A stretch of DNA of 64,000 nt from DASRAU01 sp035638075 (GTDB lineage: Bacteria > Acidobacteriota > Polarisedimenticolia > Gp22-AA2), in contig DASRAU010000015.1 of NCBI GenBank assembly GCA_035638075.1, positions 199,187-263,186 of the forward strand, read 5' to 3'. The notes beneath the pieces were generated by a model that was not told where the DNA came from, searched no databases, and was given only the letters and a program-made list of their open reading frames with translations. The translations under genes and the position numbers were made by a program. Positions 45,667-56,941 of the stretch are shown piece after piece. How positions within the stretch are numbered: position 1 is the first letter of the stretch; the number at the start of each line of letters is the position of its first letter.

Positions 45667-46407
45667 TCAGGCCCGGGCGGATGCGGCGGGAGCGGCGGCG
45701 AGCCGGACGATCCCGGCGGTGATGAGCTGGAAGAGGGCGGCGTACGACTCGAACTCGCCGAGGCGCGCCTGCTCGACGATGTCGGCGACCGTGCGGGCGC
45801 CGTCCACGAGGGGGAAGACTTTCTTTTCGTCCACGCCGAGGTCGGCGCGGTCGGCCACGTCCTGGGGGCGGGCGAGAGGCTCGGGGACCCCGTTGTCGTC
45901 GGGGATGGCCTCGCGCATCTTGGTCCACTCGTCGAGCCTGTGGATGCCGTCCATGATGATGCGGGTCGTGGACATCGACAGGGTGATCTTCTCCTGGCTC
46001 TCGATCGGCCCCTCGACGAACTCGAACAGCCCGCTGCGCCAGTGGAACAGCGAGTAGATGATCTCCAGCACCTGCTGCTTCACCGCCCAGTGCAGCTGGT
46101 CCGCTGACAGGAAGCCCATCCGCACCAGCACCTTCCCGTGCCGCGTGCTTTCGTCGATCTTGGCGGCGGACAGGGCGTTCTGCTCCGGCGTGATGATCCC
46201 CTTGCGGACCAGGAAGTTGCCCAGGCTGTTGCGCACCGAGTTCGAGCGGGCGAAGACGATTTCGCCGCCCTGCCAGGCGAGGGTCCGGGTCTCGGCCCCG
46301 CGGGTCAGCCGCAGGACGCCGGTTTTCTTCCCCATGGCGAGCAAAGTGAAGATATCCGCCAGGTTGAACGACGCCAGGTCGCCGGCCAGGACCCCGCGCG
46401 CCGGCAT
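45667..46407 (-). CDS. DUF4388 (PATAN) domain protein
   Basis: A 246-residue cytoplasmic protein starting at ATG 46407 (MPARGVLAGDLASFNLADIF). The first ~100 residues are a DUF4388/PATAN domain (LADIFTLLAMGKKTGVLRLTRGAETRTLAWQGGEIVFARS). Next comes a helical region resembling a GspE-type N-terminal module (GNFLVRKGIITPEQ, GKVLVRMGFLSADQLHWAVKQQ) and a C-terminal winged-helix-like part (FPLVDGARTVADIVEQARLGEFESYAALFQLITAGIV). These proteins associate with two-component, gliding or pilus regulation in delta-proteobacteria and Acidobacteriota. It probably senses or relays signals. Convergent with the methyltransferase gene. Confidence 0.8.
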   Translation of the reverse strand: MPARGVLAGDLASFNLADIFTLLAMGKKTGVLRLTRGAETRTLAWQGGEIVFARSNSVRNSLGNFLVRKGIITPEQNALSAAKIDESTRHGKVLVRMGFLSADQLHWAVKQQVLEIIYSLFHWRSGLFEFVEGPIESQEKITLSMSTTRIIMDGIHRLDEWTKMREAIPDDNGVPEPLARPQDVADRADLGVDEKKVFPLVDGARTVADIVEQARLGEFESYAALFQLITAGIVRLAAAPAASARA

Positions 46408-46488
46408 CAGGCGGCCCCCGCCGGTGTGACGGCCGGCCTGGAGGAGGGGGTGCGCTGCATCCATGCCGCGATCCGGCGAGGGTCATCC

Positions 46489-46517
46489 TTGACACCCCCC
46501 GGGGCTCTCGGTACACT
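46489..46517 (+). promoter_or_regulatory. sigma-70 promoter of the lipoprotein gene
   Basis: TTGACA (46489-46494), 17-bp spacer, TACACT (46512-46517), about 105 bp before the ATG at 46623. Confidence 0.7.
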
Positions 46518-46622
46518 CAGCGGCCGACCGGAGTTCCGGCAGCGCCAAAAGCCTTGTGACACAACAGCTTCACCGCGGCGGACCGCTCCCGCCGCACGAC
46601 CAGCCCGGGGGACAGGAAGAGG

Positions 46623-47579
46623 ATGAGACGTTCCGTTAGCGTCGCGTTGATGGCCAGCGGCCTGCTTCTCGGCTCGTGCAGCAAGACCCAGGACACCGCC
46701 CCCGAAAGCCGGCTGTTCGGGTCCGCCCCGGTCATCGAGAACGCCCAGCTCATCCTGAATTCCGGTGTCGGGACCGCGACGTGCGATCTCTCGCCCATCA
46801 TCAAGGGCATCATGTGCTCGAGCGGGTACCAGCCGTCGACTTTTGACTTCTCCAACCCCCCCGTCGTCAACGTCCATTACACCGAGGCCGAGATCTCGGT
46901 CGAGACGATCGACCCCGACACCAAGCCCGGGGAGCCGAACGACATCCTCCTGGTCGGGGCCAGCTACCAGAGCAGCAGCTCCGGGGGCGTGAAGACGGAG
47001 AGCACGCTCGTGGTCCTCGATGACGGGGGCGGCGCAACCGGCGCCACCAGCAACCAGTTCACCTACCAGCAGAAGGCACAAATCGATGAGGGTTGCAATC
47101 CCGACCCCAACCTGTGCGCTGATCCGGAGGGGTTTGCGTGTGGAACGGCCATTTACACCCTGAACAGCAACGACAAGGTCCTGAACGACAATGTATGGAC
47201 CCGTGGCTTCGCGCTGATGGCCGGCTCGCAGGATACGCTCTTCACCGCTCCTCCGAGAGTCACCGTCGACGGGAGCAAGCAGATCTTTGCAGGAGACTGC
47301 GTCGCCCGGGTGAAACATCAGTACCCCGTGCTCGCTGACGTCCCGGTCGGGACGCCCGTCAATTTCAAGATCGAAGTGGTGGACCGGGCCGGCAACCTGA
47401 CGCAATGGCCGCAACCACTGCCCACGACCTTCACGAAGACTGTCTTCGACTGCAGCGGCGACGAGTGTGCCTGCTGCCTTATCTTCAGCAACGAACCCGG
47501 AGCCGAATGCAAAGGGAGGCCGGGTCTCACCTCCCCCGACCACACAAGCGGCCTCTGCATCGAGAACTTCGGGCCCTAG
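46623..47579 (+). CDS. putative lipoprotein of unknown function
   Basis: A 318-residue exported protein; AGGAAGAGG precedes the ATG. The N-terminus (VSVALMASGLLLGSC) ends in a lipobox-like LGSC with the acceptor cysteine at residue 19, so outer-membrane lipoprotein sorting is likely. The mature part is acidic, Ser/Thr/Gly-rich and beta-predicted, with eleven or so cysteines clustered towards the C-terminus (DCSGDECACCLIF, AECKGR, GLCIEN), suggesting several disulfides. I recognise no domain. It has its own strong promoter and no operon partner; codon use is slightly less GC-biased than in the neighbours. Confidence 0.65.
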   Translation: MRRSVSVALMASGLLLGSCSKTQDTAPESRLFGSAPVIENAQLILNSGVGTATCDLSPIIKGIMCSSGYQPSTFDFSNPPVVNVHYTEAEISVETIDPDTKPGEPNDILLVGASYQSSSSGGVKTESTLVVLDDGGGATGATSNQFTYQQKAQIDEGCNPDPNLCADPEGFACGTAIYTLNSNDKVLNDNVWTRGFALMAGSQDTLFTAPPRVTVDGSKQIFAGDCVARVKHQYPVLADVPVGTPVNFKIEVVDRAGNLTQWPQPLPTTFTKTVFDCSGDECACCLIFSNEPGAECKGRPGLTSPDHTSGLCIENFGP

Positions 47580-47692
47580 TCGCATTTCGTCGGACCCCCG
47601 TCGAACGGCCGCCTGAATCCGCATTGCGCCCGTGGCTCCACGCCGCAGGCATGCGCCCGCCGGCGCGAATCTAAGGCCCCGGCCCGATCAGA

Positions 47693-48574
47693 TCAAGGAA
47701 GAGCGCTGAGGAGGCGGGCGAGCTGGACCGCCGTTTCCGGGGTGATGGTCCGCGCCTCGAGCGCCAGCGCCGTGGAGCGCAAAGCCAGAATCCGGTGCAA
47801 GCGCCTCAGGTCCGGCGGCAGCGTCCGCAGCGCCTCGCCATGGAGCCGGAGCGTCGTCACATCCCCTCGTGAGACCGGCCCCGTCAGCGCTTTGACGGGT
47901 CCGAGCCTCGCCACGTTCTCCACCGTCCCGCGCACCAGCGGCAGGTAGAGCCGGGCCGCGTCCCGCCGGCTCAACCCGAGCCCGCGCGCCGCGTCGAGGC
48001 CGATCGACAGGAGCGCGACCAGGTCGTTCGACAGCAGGCAGGCGACCAGGTGATAGAGCACCTTCGCCTGCCGCGGGATGGTCACCGGAACGCCGCCGAG
48101 CCCCAGGACGAGCTTCCGCAGCGCCGCAACGGCGGCCGGGTCCCCTTCGATGGCGAATGGCGTCCCCTTGAGCGTCTCGAGTCCGGTGCGGGGATCGGCG
48201 ACGCTCGCCAGCGGGTGCAGCGATGCGGTCCTGGCTCCCTGGCGGGCCAGCGGCACGAGCGCCGCCGACGACAGGGCTCCGCTGGTGTGCGCGACGATGC
48301 GCTTCGACCAGGTCAGGCGGGAGGCGGCCAGCTCGCGCGCCAGCGGGGCGATGGCGCCGTCCGGCGTGGTGATGAGGACGAGATCGCCCTTCGCCGCGCC
48401 GCGGGAGTTGCTCGAGGAGGCCTCGCCTCCGCCGATGAAGGCAACGGCCTGCCGCGCCGACCGCACCGTGCGGGCGGTGATCCCGGCCGGCTCGTAGCCC
48501 TGGGCCACGAGGATGCGGCCGAGCGTCCGCCCGAGCCGCCCGGCGCCGAGGATGCTGAAGGTGCGGTCGCTCAT
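47693..48574 (-). CDS. DUF2520 / Rossmann-like NADP-binding oxidoreductase-like protein
   Basis: A 293-residue protein. The N-terminal Rossmann fold has FSILGAGRLGRTLGRILVAQGY and ITTPDGAIAPLAREL; the middle contains VAHTSGALSSAALVPLARQGARTASLHPLAS, typical of the Rossmann-like/DUF2520 pair related to ProC and F420-dependent NADP reductases. The C-terminal helical DUF2520 part includes VLYHLVACLLSNDLVALLSIG. Substrate unknown; relatives occur next to pantothenate genes in other bacteria, which is not the case here. It is the last gene of the ileS operon, and its start overlaps the rluD end by 4 bp. Confidence 0.8.
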   Translation of the reverse strand: MSDRTFSILGAGRLGRTLGRILVAQGYEPAGITARTVRSARQAVAFIGGGEASSSNSRGAAKGDLVLITTPDGAIAPLARELAASRLTWSKRIVAHTSGALSSAALVPLARQGARTASLHPLASVADPRTGLETLKGTPFAIEGDPAAVAALRKLVLGLGGVPVTIPRQAKVLYHLVACLLSNDLVALLSIGLDAARGLGLSRRDAARLYLPLVRGTVENVARLGPVKALTGPVSRGDVTTLRLHGEALRTLPPDLRRLHRILALRSTALALEARTITPETAVQLARLLSALP

Positions 48575-49557
48575 CCTCGCGCTCCGGTCAGAGGCGGCGG
48601 AGGCGAACCGGACGACGCCTTCGCCAGGCGCTCGATCAGGCGCTCGAAGGGATCGGGCCGCGGCGCCTCGAAGCGCAGGCGCCGGCCGTCGGCGGGGTGA
48701 TCGAACGCCAGGCTGTGCGCATGGAGCGCCAGGCCGTCGAACCCGCTCAGCTCCTCCGGTCCGCGCGTGCGACGGCCGCCGTAGAGCGGATCGCCGACGA
48801 CGGGATGACCGAGGTGCGCCAGGTGCACGCGGATCTGGTGGGTGCGGCCGGTCTCGGGACGCACCTCGAGGAGCGTCATCGGGCCGAGGGCGCGGGCGAT
48901 GGCGAAGCGCGTCACCGAGGGGCGTCCGTCGCGGCGGATCGCCATCCGGACGCGCGCCGCCGTGTGCCGACCGATCGGCTGGTCGATCCGTCCCGACGCG
49001 GAGCGCGGCCGTCCCCAGACCAGCGCGTCGTAGATCTTTTCGACGCTCCGGCCCTTGAACTGGGCGGCGAGGTGCCGGTGCGCGCGGTCGTTGCGGGCGA
49101 CGACGAGGATTCCGGACGTGTCGCGGTCGAGGCGGTGCACGATCCCGGGGCGCTCGACGCCGCCGATCGAGGAAAGCCCGCGCCCGTGGTGCAAAAGCGC
49201 GTTCACGAGCGTGCCGCCCCGGATTCCGGCGCCGGGATGCACGGTCATCCCGGCCGGCTTGTCGATCACCAGGAGGTCTTTGTCCTCGTAAAGGATGTGG
49301 AGCGGGATCGCCTCGGGCTCGATCTCCGACGGGACCGGGGGCGGGACATGGACCCGGACCTGCTCGCCCCCGCGGATGCGGTACGCCGGGCGCGCCGCGC
49401 GTCCGTCCACCTGCACGTGCCCTTCGCGGATGAGTCTCTGCAGGGAGGCGCGGCTGTGGCCGGACACGAGCTCGGGAAGGACCTGGTCGAGACGCTCGCC
49501 GCGGCGCGATTCGGACAGTTCCACGGTCATCTCCTCCCCCCGGGGGGCGTCCTTCAT
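48571..49557 (-). CDS. rluD: RluD-family 23S rRNA pseudouridine synthase
   Basis: A 328-residue protein. ATG 49557 overlaps the lgt stop (ATGA), favouring this start over the internal ATG at 49530. It has an S4 RNA-binding domain (about 25-80, QVLPELVSGHSRASLQRLIREGHVQVDG) and the pseudouridine synthase core with the catalytic Asp in GIVHRLDRDTSGILVVA, plus RPETGRTHQIRVHLAHLGHPVVGD. RluD makes pseudouridines in helix 69 of 23S rRNA. RluC-like alternatives cannot be excluded by eye, but gene order after lspA is classic for rluD. Confidence 0.9.
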   Translation of the reverse strand: MKDAPRGEEMTVELSESRRGERLDQVLPELVSGHSRASLQRLIREGHVQVDGRAARPAYRIRGGEQVRVHVPPPVPSEIEPEAIPLHILYEDKDLLVIDKPAGMTVHPGAGIRGGTLVNALLHHGRGLSSIGGVERPGIVHRLDRDTSGILVVARNDRAHRHLAAQFKGRSVEKIYDALVWGRPRSASGRIDQPIGRHTAARVRMAIRRDGRPSVTRFAIARALGPMTLLEVRPETGRTHQIRVHLAHLGHPVVGDPLYGGRRTRGPEELSGFDGLALHAHSLAFDHPADGRRLRFEAPRPDPFERLIERLAKASSGSPPPPLTGARG

Positions 49558-50384
49558 CGACCGCGCGGCCGGGCCGCGGCGGCAATGGGGACGTCGGACG
49601 CGCGCCGGCTCAGGTGCCACAGCATCAGCAGGGAGACCACGGCGATCGGAATCGAGATGATCTGCGACGTCGAGAGCGCACCGGAGAAGAACACGCCGCG
49701 CGCCAGGTCCCCGCGCCAGTGCTCGACCACCGCCCTCAGCACCGAGTAGAGGAGCAGCCAGGTCCAGAAGACCTGGCCGTCGAAACGCCGGCGGCGCATC
49801 AGCGCCATGGCCACGAGGAGGGTGATCACGTCGGCCGCCGCGTGGTAGAGCTGCGTCGGGTGCAGCCGCACACCGACCGGCACGCCGGTCAGCTCGGCGG
49901 CGCGCGGGTCGTGGAAGGTCACGCCCCACGGCAGGTCGCACGCCCGGCCGTAGCAGCAACCGGCCAGGAAGCAGCCGATGCGGCCGATCGCCTGCCCGAG
50001 CGAGAGCGCCGGGGCGGACAGGTCGGCCACCTTGCCGAGCGGCAGGCGATGCCGGCGCACGTACCAGACCCCGGCCGCCACGGCGAGTCCCAGCCCGCCG
50101 TAGTAGACGCCGGCGGAGCGCAGGTTCTGCAGCATGCGCACCGGGTCGGCCAGGTAGTAGCGCGCATCGAGGGCATAGAGCAGGAGCTTCGCGCCGACGA
50201 ACCCGGCGAGGAGCCCGACGATCCCGAGATCGAGGATGCGCGACGGCTCGATCCCGTCCTTGCGCGCGTACGACACGGCGAGACGCAGCGCCAGCAGGAA
50301 CCCGAGCGCGTAGAACAGCCCGTACGTTCCGACCGTGAACGAGCCGAGCGGCCCGAGCGGGAGATCAAACAGGACCGGGTGCAT
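49554..50384 (-). CDS. lgt: prolipoprotein diacylglyceryl transferase
   Basis: A 276-residue inner-membrane enzyme with about seven hydrophobic segments. The Lgt signature region GRIGCFLAGCCYGRACDLPWGVTF, FYALGFLLALRLAVSYAR near the N-terminus and LHPTQLYHAAADVITLL are present. It transfers diacylglycerol from phosphatidylglycerol to the lipobox cysteine, the first step of lipoprotein maturation. lspA, the next enzyme of the pathway, is directly upstream and overlaps its start by 20 bp. Confidence 0.95.
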   Translation of the reverse strand: MHPVLFDLPLGPLGSFTVGTYGLFYALGFLLALRLAVSYARKDGIEPSRILDLGIVGLLAGFVGAKLLLYALDARYYLADPVRMLQNLRSAGVYYGGLGLAVAAGVWYVRRHRLPLGKVADLSAPALSLGQAIGRIGCFLAGCCYGRACDLPWGVTFHDPRAAELTGVPVGVRLHPTQLYHAAADVITLLVAMALMRRRRFDGQVFWTWLLLYSVLRAVVEHWRGDLARGVFFSGALSTSQIISIPIAVVSLLMLWHLSRRASDVPIAAAARPRGR

Positions 50385-50915
50385 TCGCCGATCCGTGATT
50401 CGGAGGAAGGTCGGAAGGTGCGATGACGGTGGCCCCGGCCGCGTTCCGGTGCGGGCGCAGGAGATCGAGGATGAGCAGGCCCACGCCGATGCAGATCGCC
50501 GAGTCGGCGACGTTGAACGCCGGCCAGTGGTGCTCTCCGGCGTAGACGTCGAGGAAATCGACGACGTACCCGAGCCGCAGGCGGTCGAGGAAGTTCCCCG
50601 CTGCGCCGCCGAGGATCAGGGCCAGCCCGCCGTGCGCCAGCCGATCCGCCGGGGCGGTGCGACCCTGGAAGTACAGGATGAGCAGGATGGCGGCGAACGG
50701 CACGACGGTGAAGAGCGCGGCCCGCCACGGATCCGGGAGGTCGTGCAGGAGTCCGAAGAGGGCGCCGCGATTGGTGACGTGGGTCAGGCTGAAGAGCCCC
50801 GGAAGGACCGCCTCGGAATCGTGCAGCGGCAGGCGGGCAAGGATGAGCGACTTGGTGATCTGATCGAGCAGCAGCACCCCGGCGCTCACGAGGAGCCACC
50901 GGAGACGCGCCGCGG

Positions 50916-50919
<4 letters not shown>
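50365..50919 (-). CDS. lspA: signal peptidase II (lipoprotein signal peptidase)
   Basis: A 184-residue aspartic membrane protease with four hydrophobic helices. Catalytic Asp residues are visible in GNFLDRLRLGYVVDFLD and FNVADSAICIG; DQITKSL near the N-terminus and VTNRGALFGLL are further family motifs. It removes the signal peptide after Lgt has lipidated the cysteine. The ATG at 50919 overlaps the ileS stop by 4 bp, so translation is coupled. Confidence 0.95.
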
Positions 50920-53804
<2,885 letters not shown>

Positions 53805-53829
53805 GGGAAGGGCGTGCAGGAAGAGCGGC

Positions 53830-53859
53830 AGACTAGCATCCGTTTCGGAAGATTGTCAA
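53830..53859 (-). promoter_or_regulatory. sigma-70 promoter of the ileS operon
   Basis: Minus strand: TTGACA (53859-53854), 18-bp spacer, TAGTCT (53835-53830). Five bases of its -35 overlap the -35 of the rightward promoter. Confidence 0.65.
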
Positions 53860-53882
53860 CGATTCGCGTCCTGTGCTACGGT
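53853..53882 (+). promoter_or_regulatory. sigma-70 promoter of the cysteine desulfurase operon
   Basis: TTGTCA (53853-53858), 18-bp spacer, TACGGT (53877-53882), only 6 bp before the ATG at 53889, implying a leaderless mRNA. Confidence 0.6.
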
Positions 53883-53888
53883 CGCGCG

Positions 53889-55064
53889 ATGTCGCGCGCC
53901 TACCTCGACGCCAACGCCACGAGCCCGCTGCGCGCCGAGGCGCGCGCCGCCCTGCTCGCGCTCCTCGACGCCCCCGACGGCAACGCCTCGAGCGTGCACC
54001 AGGACGGGCAGCGGGCCCGCGCGGCCGTCGAGCACGGCCGCGCGCAGATCGCCGCGCTCGTCGGCGCCGACCCCTACGACATCGTCCTGACCGGATCGGG
54101 GACCGAGTCGAACAACCTGGCCCTCTACGGGACCGCGCTGGCTGCGCCCGCCGAGCGCCGGCGTCTCGTCACCACCGGGTTCGAGCACCCGTCCGTCCTC
54201 GAGCCGCTGCGCGATCTGCGCCTCCGCGGCTTCGAGCTGGTCACGGTCTCTCCCGACGCGGAAGGCGCCGTGGATGCGCAGGAGATCCTGGCGGCGGCGG
54301 AGCCGGCGCGCACCGCCGTCGTGTCGGTGATGCGGGCGAACCACGAGGTGGGAACGCTGCAGCCGGTGGCGGACATCGCGCGCGGTCTCGCCGGCTCGGG
54401 CGTGGTGGTGCACTGCGACGCCGCCCAGGCCTGCGGACGGATCCCGGTCGACGTGCAGGCCCTCGGGGTCGATCTCCTGACGGTCGCGGCGCACAAGGTC
54501 GGCGGTCCTCCCGGCATCGGCGCGCTGTGGGTGCGCCCGGGGCTCCGTCTCGTGCCGCACCTGCGCGGCGGGGGGCAGGAGCGCGGCCGGCGTCCCGGCA
54601 CGGAACATCCCGGGCTCGTCGCGGCGTTCGGCGCCGCGGCCGAGGCGGCCCGCCTCCGCCTCGTCGACGAATCGCGCCGCATCGCGGCGCTGCGCGATCG
54701 CCTCGAGCGCGAAGCGCGCGCGCGCGATCCCGGCATCCTCGTCCACGGCGGCGCGAGCGAGCGCCTGCCGAACACCACGAGCCTGACGATCCCGGGCATC
54801 GCCGCCCAGGAGGCGGTGATCGCCTTCGATCTCGAGGGCGTGGCGGTGTCGGCCGGTCCCGCCTGCTCGTCCGGGACGATGCGCGGCTCGGCGTCGCTCC
54901 TCGCGATGGGCATGGAGGACGCCGCCGCCTCGTCGATCCGCATCAGCCTGTCGCACGCGTCCACCGACGCCGACGTGGATTCCTTCCTGCGCGCCCTGGG
55001 TGTGATCCTGGCCCGCCGGGGTGCTGGGGCGGTCCCATCCGCGGGACTCGAGGCCCGAGCGTGA
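53889..55064 (+). CDS. cysteine desulfurase (NifS/IscS family)
   Basis: A 391-residue PLP enzyme. Features: YLDANATSPLR at the N-terminus, NASSVHQDGQRAR, TGSGTESNNLAL, HPSVLEPL, VMRANHEVGTLQP, HCDAAQACGRIPVD, the PLP lysine in TVAAHKVGGPPGIGALW, RPGTEHPGLVAAFG and the sulfur-accepting cysteine in ACSSGTM. It releases sulfur from cysteine as an enzyme persulfide for Fe-S clusters and thiolated tRNA. The ATG 53889 lies at the predicted transcription start. The next gene's GTG overlaps its stop, and mnmA follows, suggesting it supplies MnmA. Confidence 0.93.
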   Translation: MSRAYLDANATSPLRAEARAALLALLDAPDGNASSVHQDGQRARAAVEHGRAQIAALVGADPYDIVLTGSGTESNNLALYGTALAAPAERRRLVTTGFEHPSVLEPLRDLRLRGFELVTVSPDAEGAVDAQEILAAAEPARTAVVSVMRANHEVGTLQPVADIARGLAGSGVVVHCDAAQACGRIPVDVQALGVDLLTVAAHKVGGPPGIGALWVRPGLRLVPHLRGGGQERGRRPGTEHPGLVAAFGAAAEAARLRLVDESRRIAALRDRLEREARARDPGILVHGGASERLPNTTSLTIPGIAAQEAVIAFDLEGVAVSAGPACSSGTMRGSASLLAMGMEDAAASSIRISLSHASTDADVDSFLRALGVILARRGAGAVPSAGLEARA

Positions 55065-55699
55065 TCGTCGACTGCACCTCCTGCGGCAAGCGGTACAGCC
55101 TCGACCCGGCGCGCCTCGGCGGCCGCCGCGAGGCGTCCGTGCGCTGCACCAGCTGCCAGTCGGTCATCAAGGTGACGCTGCCCGAGGTGATTCCCGCGGA
55201 GGCCCCGGAAGAGGGACCGCCCCCGGCCCCGCCCTCCGCGGCCGCAGCGTCCGCGGTGGCGTCCGCCCCGGCGGCCGATCCGCTCGCGGCCGCCGTCGCG
55301 GCGGGGGATCGCACCTCGCGCCTCGCGGCCGATGCGTCGCTCCTGGCGGCGCCGGGGCACGTGGCCTCGGGACCGCTCGCCATGCCGGAAGGCCTGCGCG
55401 TGTCGCTCGCGGTCCTCGACGGTCCGGACCTCGGGCGCATCTTCCGCGTCGAGCAGCCGAGCGTCACGATCGGCCGGGGCGACGCCGAGGTGCACCTCGA
55501 GGACGGCGAGGTGTCGCGGCAGCACGCGCGGCTGGAGATGCGCGCCGGCCGCGCCGTGGTGCGCGACCTCGGGAGCACCAACGGCACCTTCGTGGACGAC
55601 GTCAAGGTGGCCGAGGCGGAGATCGAGAACCGCGGCGAGTTCCGCGTCGGGCAGACGCGCCTGATGCTCATCCTCGCCGACGAGGAGACCGCGTCGTGA
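55061..55699 (+). CDS. zinc-ribbon plus FHA domain protein
   Basis: A 212-residue protein starting at GTG 55061, overlapping the desulfurase stop. The N-terminal 40 residues are an MJ0042-type zinc finger (DCTSCGKRYSLDPARL and RCTSCQS; four cysteines). An Ala/Pro-rich linker (about 45-110) follows, then an FHA phosphothreonine-binding domain (about 120-205; VTIGRGDAEVHLEDGEVSRQHARLEM with the conserved GR, SRxH and the later GSTNGTFVDD). FHA domains dock phosphorylated partners, so a kinase-signalling link is suggested. Placement between a desulfurase and mnmA is odd and the partner is unknown. Confidence 0.85.
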   Translation: MIVDCTSCGKRYSLDPARLGGRREASVRCTSCQSVIKVTLPEVIPAEAPEEGPPPAPPSAAAASAVASAPAADPLAAAVAAGDRTSRLAADASLLAAPGHVASGPLAMPEGLRVSLAVLDGPDLGRIFRVEQPSVTIGRGDAEVHLEDGEVSRQHARLEMRAGRAVVRDLGSTNGTFVDDVKVAEAEIENRGEFRVGQTRLMLILADEETAS

Positions 55700-56841
55700 G
55701 CCGCATCGCCGTCGCCATGAGCGGCGGCGTGGATTCGTCGGTGGCCGCGCTCCTCGTGCGCGATCGCGGCGACGAGGCCATCGGCCTGACCATGCAGCTC
55801 GTCGATCGCCGCGACGAGGCGGGGGAGCGGGGCGGCCGCTGCTGCGGGCCGCGCGACCTGCTCGATGCGCGCGCCGCCGCCGACCGCCTGGGAATCCCGT
55901 GCTACGTGCTCAACCTGGAGGCGGAGTTCCACGCCGAGGTGATCGCCCCGTTCGCCGCCGCCTACCGCGACGGGCGCACGCCCGTCCCTTGCGCCGACTG
56001 CAACCGCGGCCCGAAGTTCCGGCATCTCCTGGAGCGGGCCGCCGCCCTCGGCTGCGAGCGCCTCGCCACCGGCCACTACGCGCGCATCGACGTCGATGCG
56101 GCGACCGGCCGCCGGCGCCTCAGGCGCGCCGCCGATGAGCGCCGCGATCAGTCGTACTTCCTCCACGAGCTGACGCAGGAGCAGCTGGCGCGCATCGAGT
56201 TCCCGGTGGGCGATCGCGCGAAAGACGATGTCCGCGCCGTGGCGGCCGCGGCCGGGCTCCCGAACGCCGCGAAGCCGGACAGCCAGGATCTCTGCTTCGT
56301 CGGCCGCGCCTCCTATCTCGACCTGGTGCGCCGCGCCGGAGGGGATGCGGGCCCGACGGGCGAAATCCGCGACACCGGTGGACGCCGTCTCGGGACGCAC
56401 GACGGTCTCGCCGGCTTCACCATCGGCCAGCGTCGCGGCCTCGGCGTGTCCTCGCCGCATCCTCTTTATGTCGTCGATCTCGACCCGGACACCGGACGGG
56501 TGACGGTCGGGGAGGAGGGGGAGCAGTATCGCCGCGATCTGATCGCGACCGGCGTGCGCTGGGTGTCGATCGCGCCGCCGCACGCGCCCCTGCGCGCCGT
56601 CGCCCGCATCCGCTCGACCCATCCCGGGGCCTGGTGCGAGGCGGTGCCGGGCCCGGACGGCGCCTGGACTCTCCGTTTCGACGAGCCGCAGCGCGCCATC
56701 ACGCCGGGCCAGGCGGTGGTGCTCTACGACGGCGACGTCGTCCTCGGCGGCGGCACGATCGTCCGCGCGGCCGCTCCCGGCGCGAGGTTTGACACTCTTC
56801 CGAACGCGATGCTAGAGTCGCGCGGCAGCGGGCGGGCATAG
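55696..56841 (+). CDS. mnmA: tRNA 2-thiouridylase
   Basis: A 381-residue protein starting at GTG 55696, overlapping the FHA gene's stop. P-loop AMSGGVDSSVAALL, catalytic cysteines in PVPCADCN and DSQDLCFVG, TGHYARID, DQSYFLHELTQEQLARIEFPVG, FTIGQRRGLGVS and a C-terminal beta-barrel. It uses sulfur relayed from a cysteine desulfurase and ATP to make 2-thiouridine 34 in Lys, Glu and Gln tRNAs. The stop codon TAG (56839-56841) lies inside the tRNA-Gly gene that starts at 56832, and that gene's promoter is within the coding sequence. Confidence 0.95.
   Translation: MSRIAVAMSGGVDSSVAALLVRDRGDEAIGLTMQLVDRRDEAGERGGRCCGPRDLLDARAAADRLGIPCYVLNLEAEFHAEVIAPFAAAYRDGRTPVPCADCNRGPKFRHLLERAAALGCERLATGHYARIDVDAATGRRRLRRAADERRDQSYFLHELTQEQLARIEFPVGDRAKDDVRAVAAAAGLPNAAKPDSQDLCFVGRASYLDLVRRAGGDAGPTGEIRDTGGRRLGTHDGLAGFTIGQRRGLGVSSPHPLYVVDLDPDTGRVTVGEEGEQYRRDLIATGVRWVSIAPPHAPLRAVARIRSTHPGAWCEAVPGPDGAWTLRFDEPQRAITPGQAVVLYDGDVVLGGGTIVRAAAPGARFDTLPNAMLESRGSGRA
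56789..56818 (+). promoter_or_regulatory. tRNA-Gly promoter inside mnmA
   Basis: TTGACA (56789-56794), 18-bp spacer, TAGAGT (56813-56818), 13 bp before the tRNA 5' end. It lies wholly in the mnmA coding sequence. Confidence 0.7.
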
Positions 56842-56907
56842 CTCAGTTGGTAGAGCGCAAGCTTCCCAAGCTTGAGGTCGCGGGTTCGAGACCCGCTGCC
56901 CGCTCCA
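56832..56907 (+). tRNA. tRNA-Gly(CCC)
   Basis: Acceptor GCGGGCA/TGCCCGC, D-arm GCTC/GAGC, anticodon stem CAAGC/GCTTG with loop TTCCCAA (anticodon CCC, glycine), T-arm GCGGG-TTCGAGA-CCCGC, discriminator T, encoded CCA. Its first 10 bases overlap the mnmA 3' end. Confidence 0.93.
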
Positions 56908-56941
56908 TTGTTTTTTCCTTCCCACCATCCGAGGCGACACG

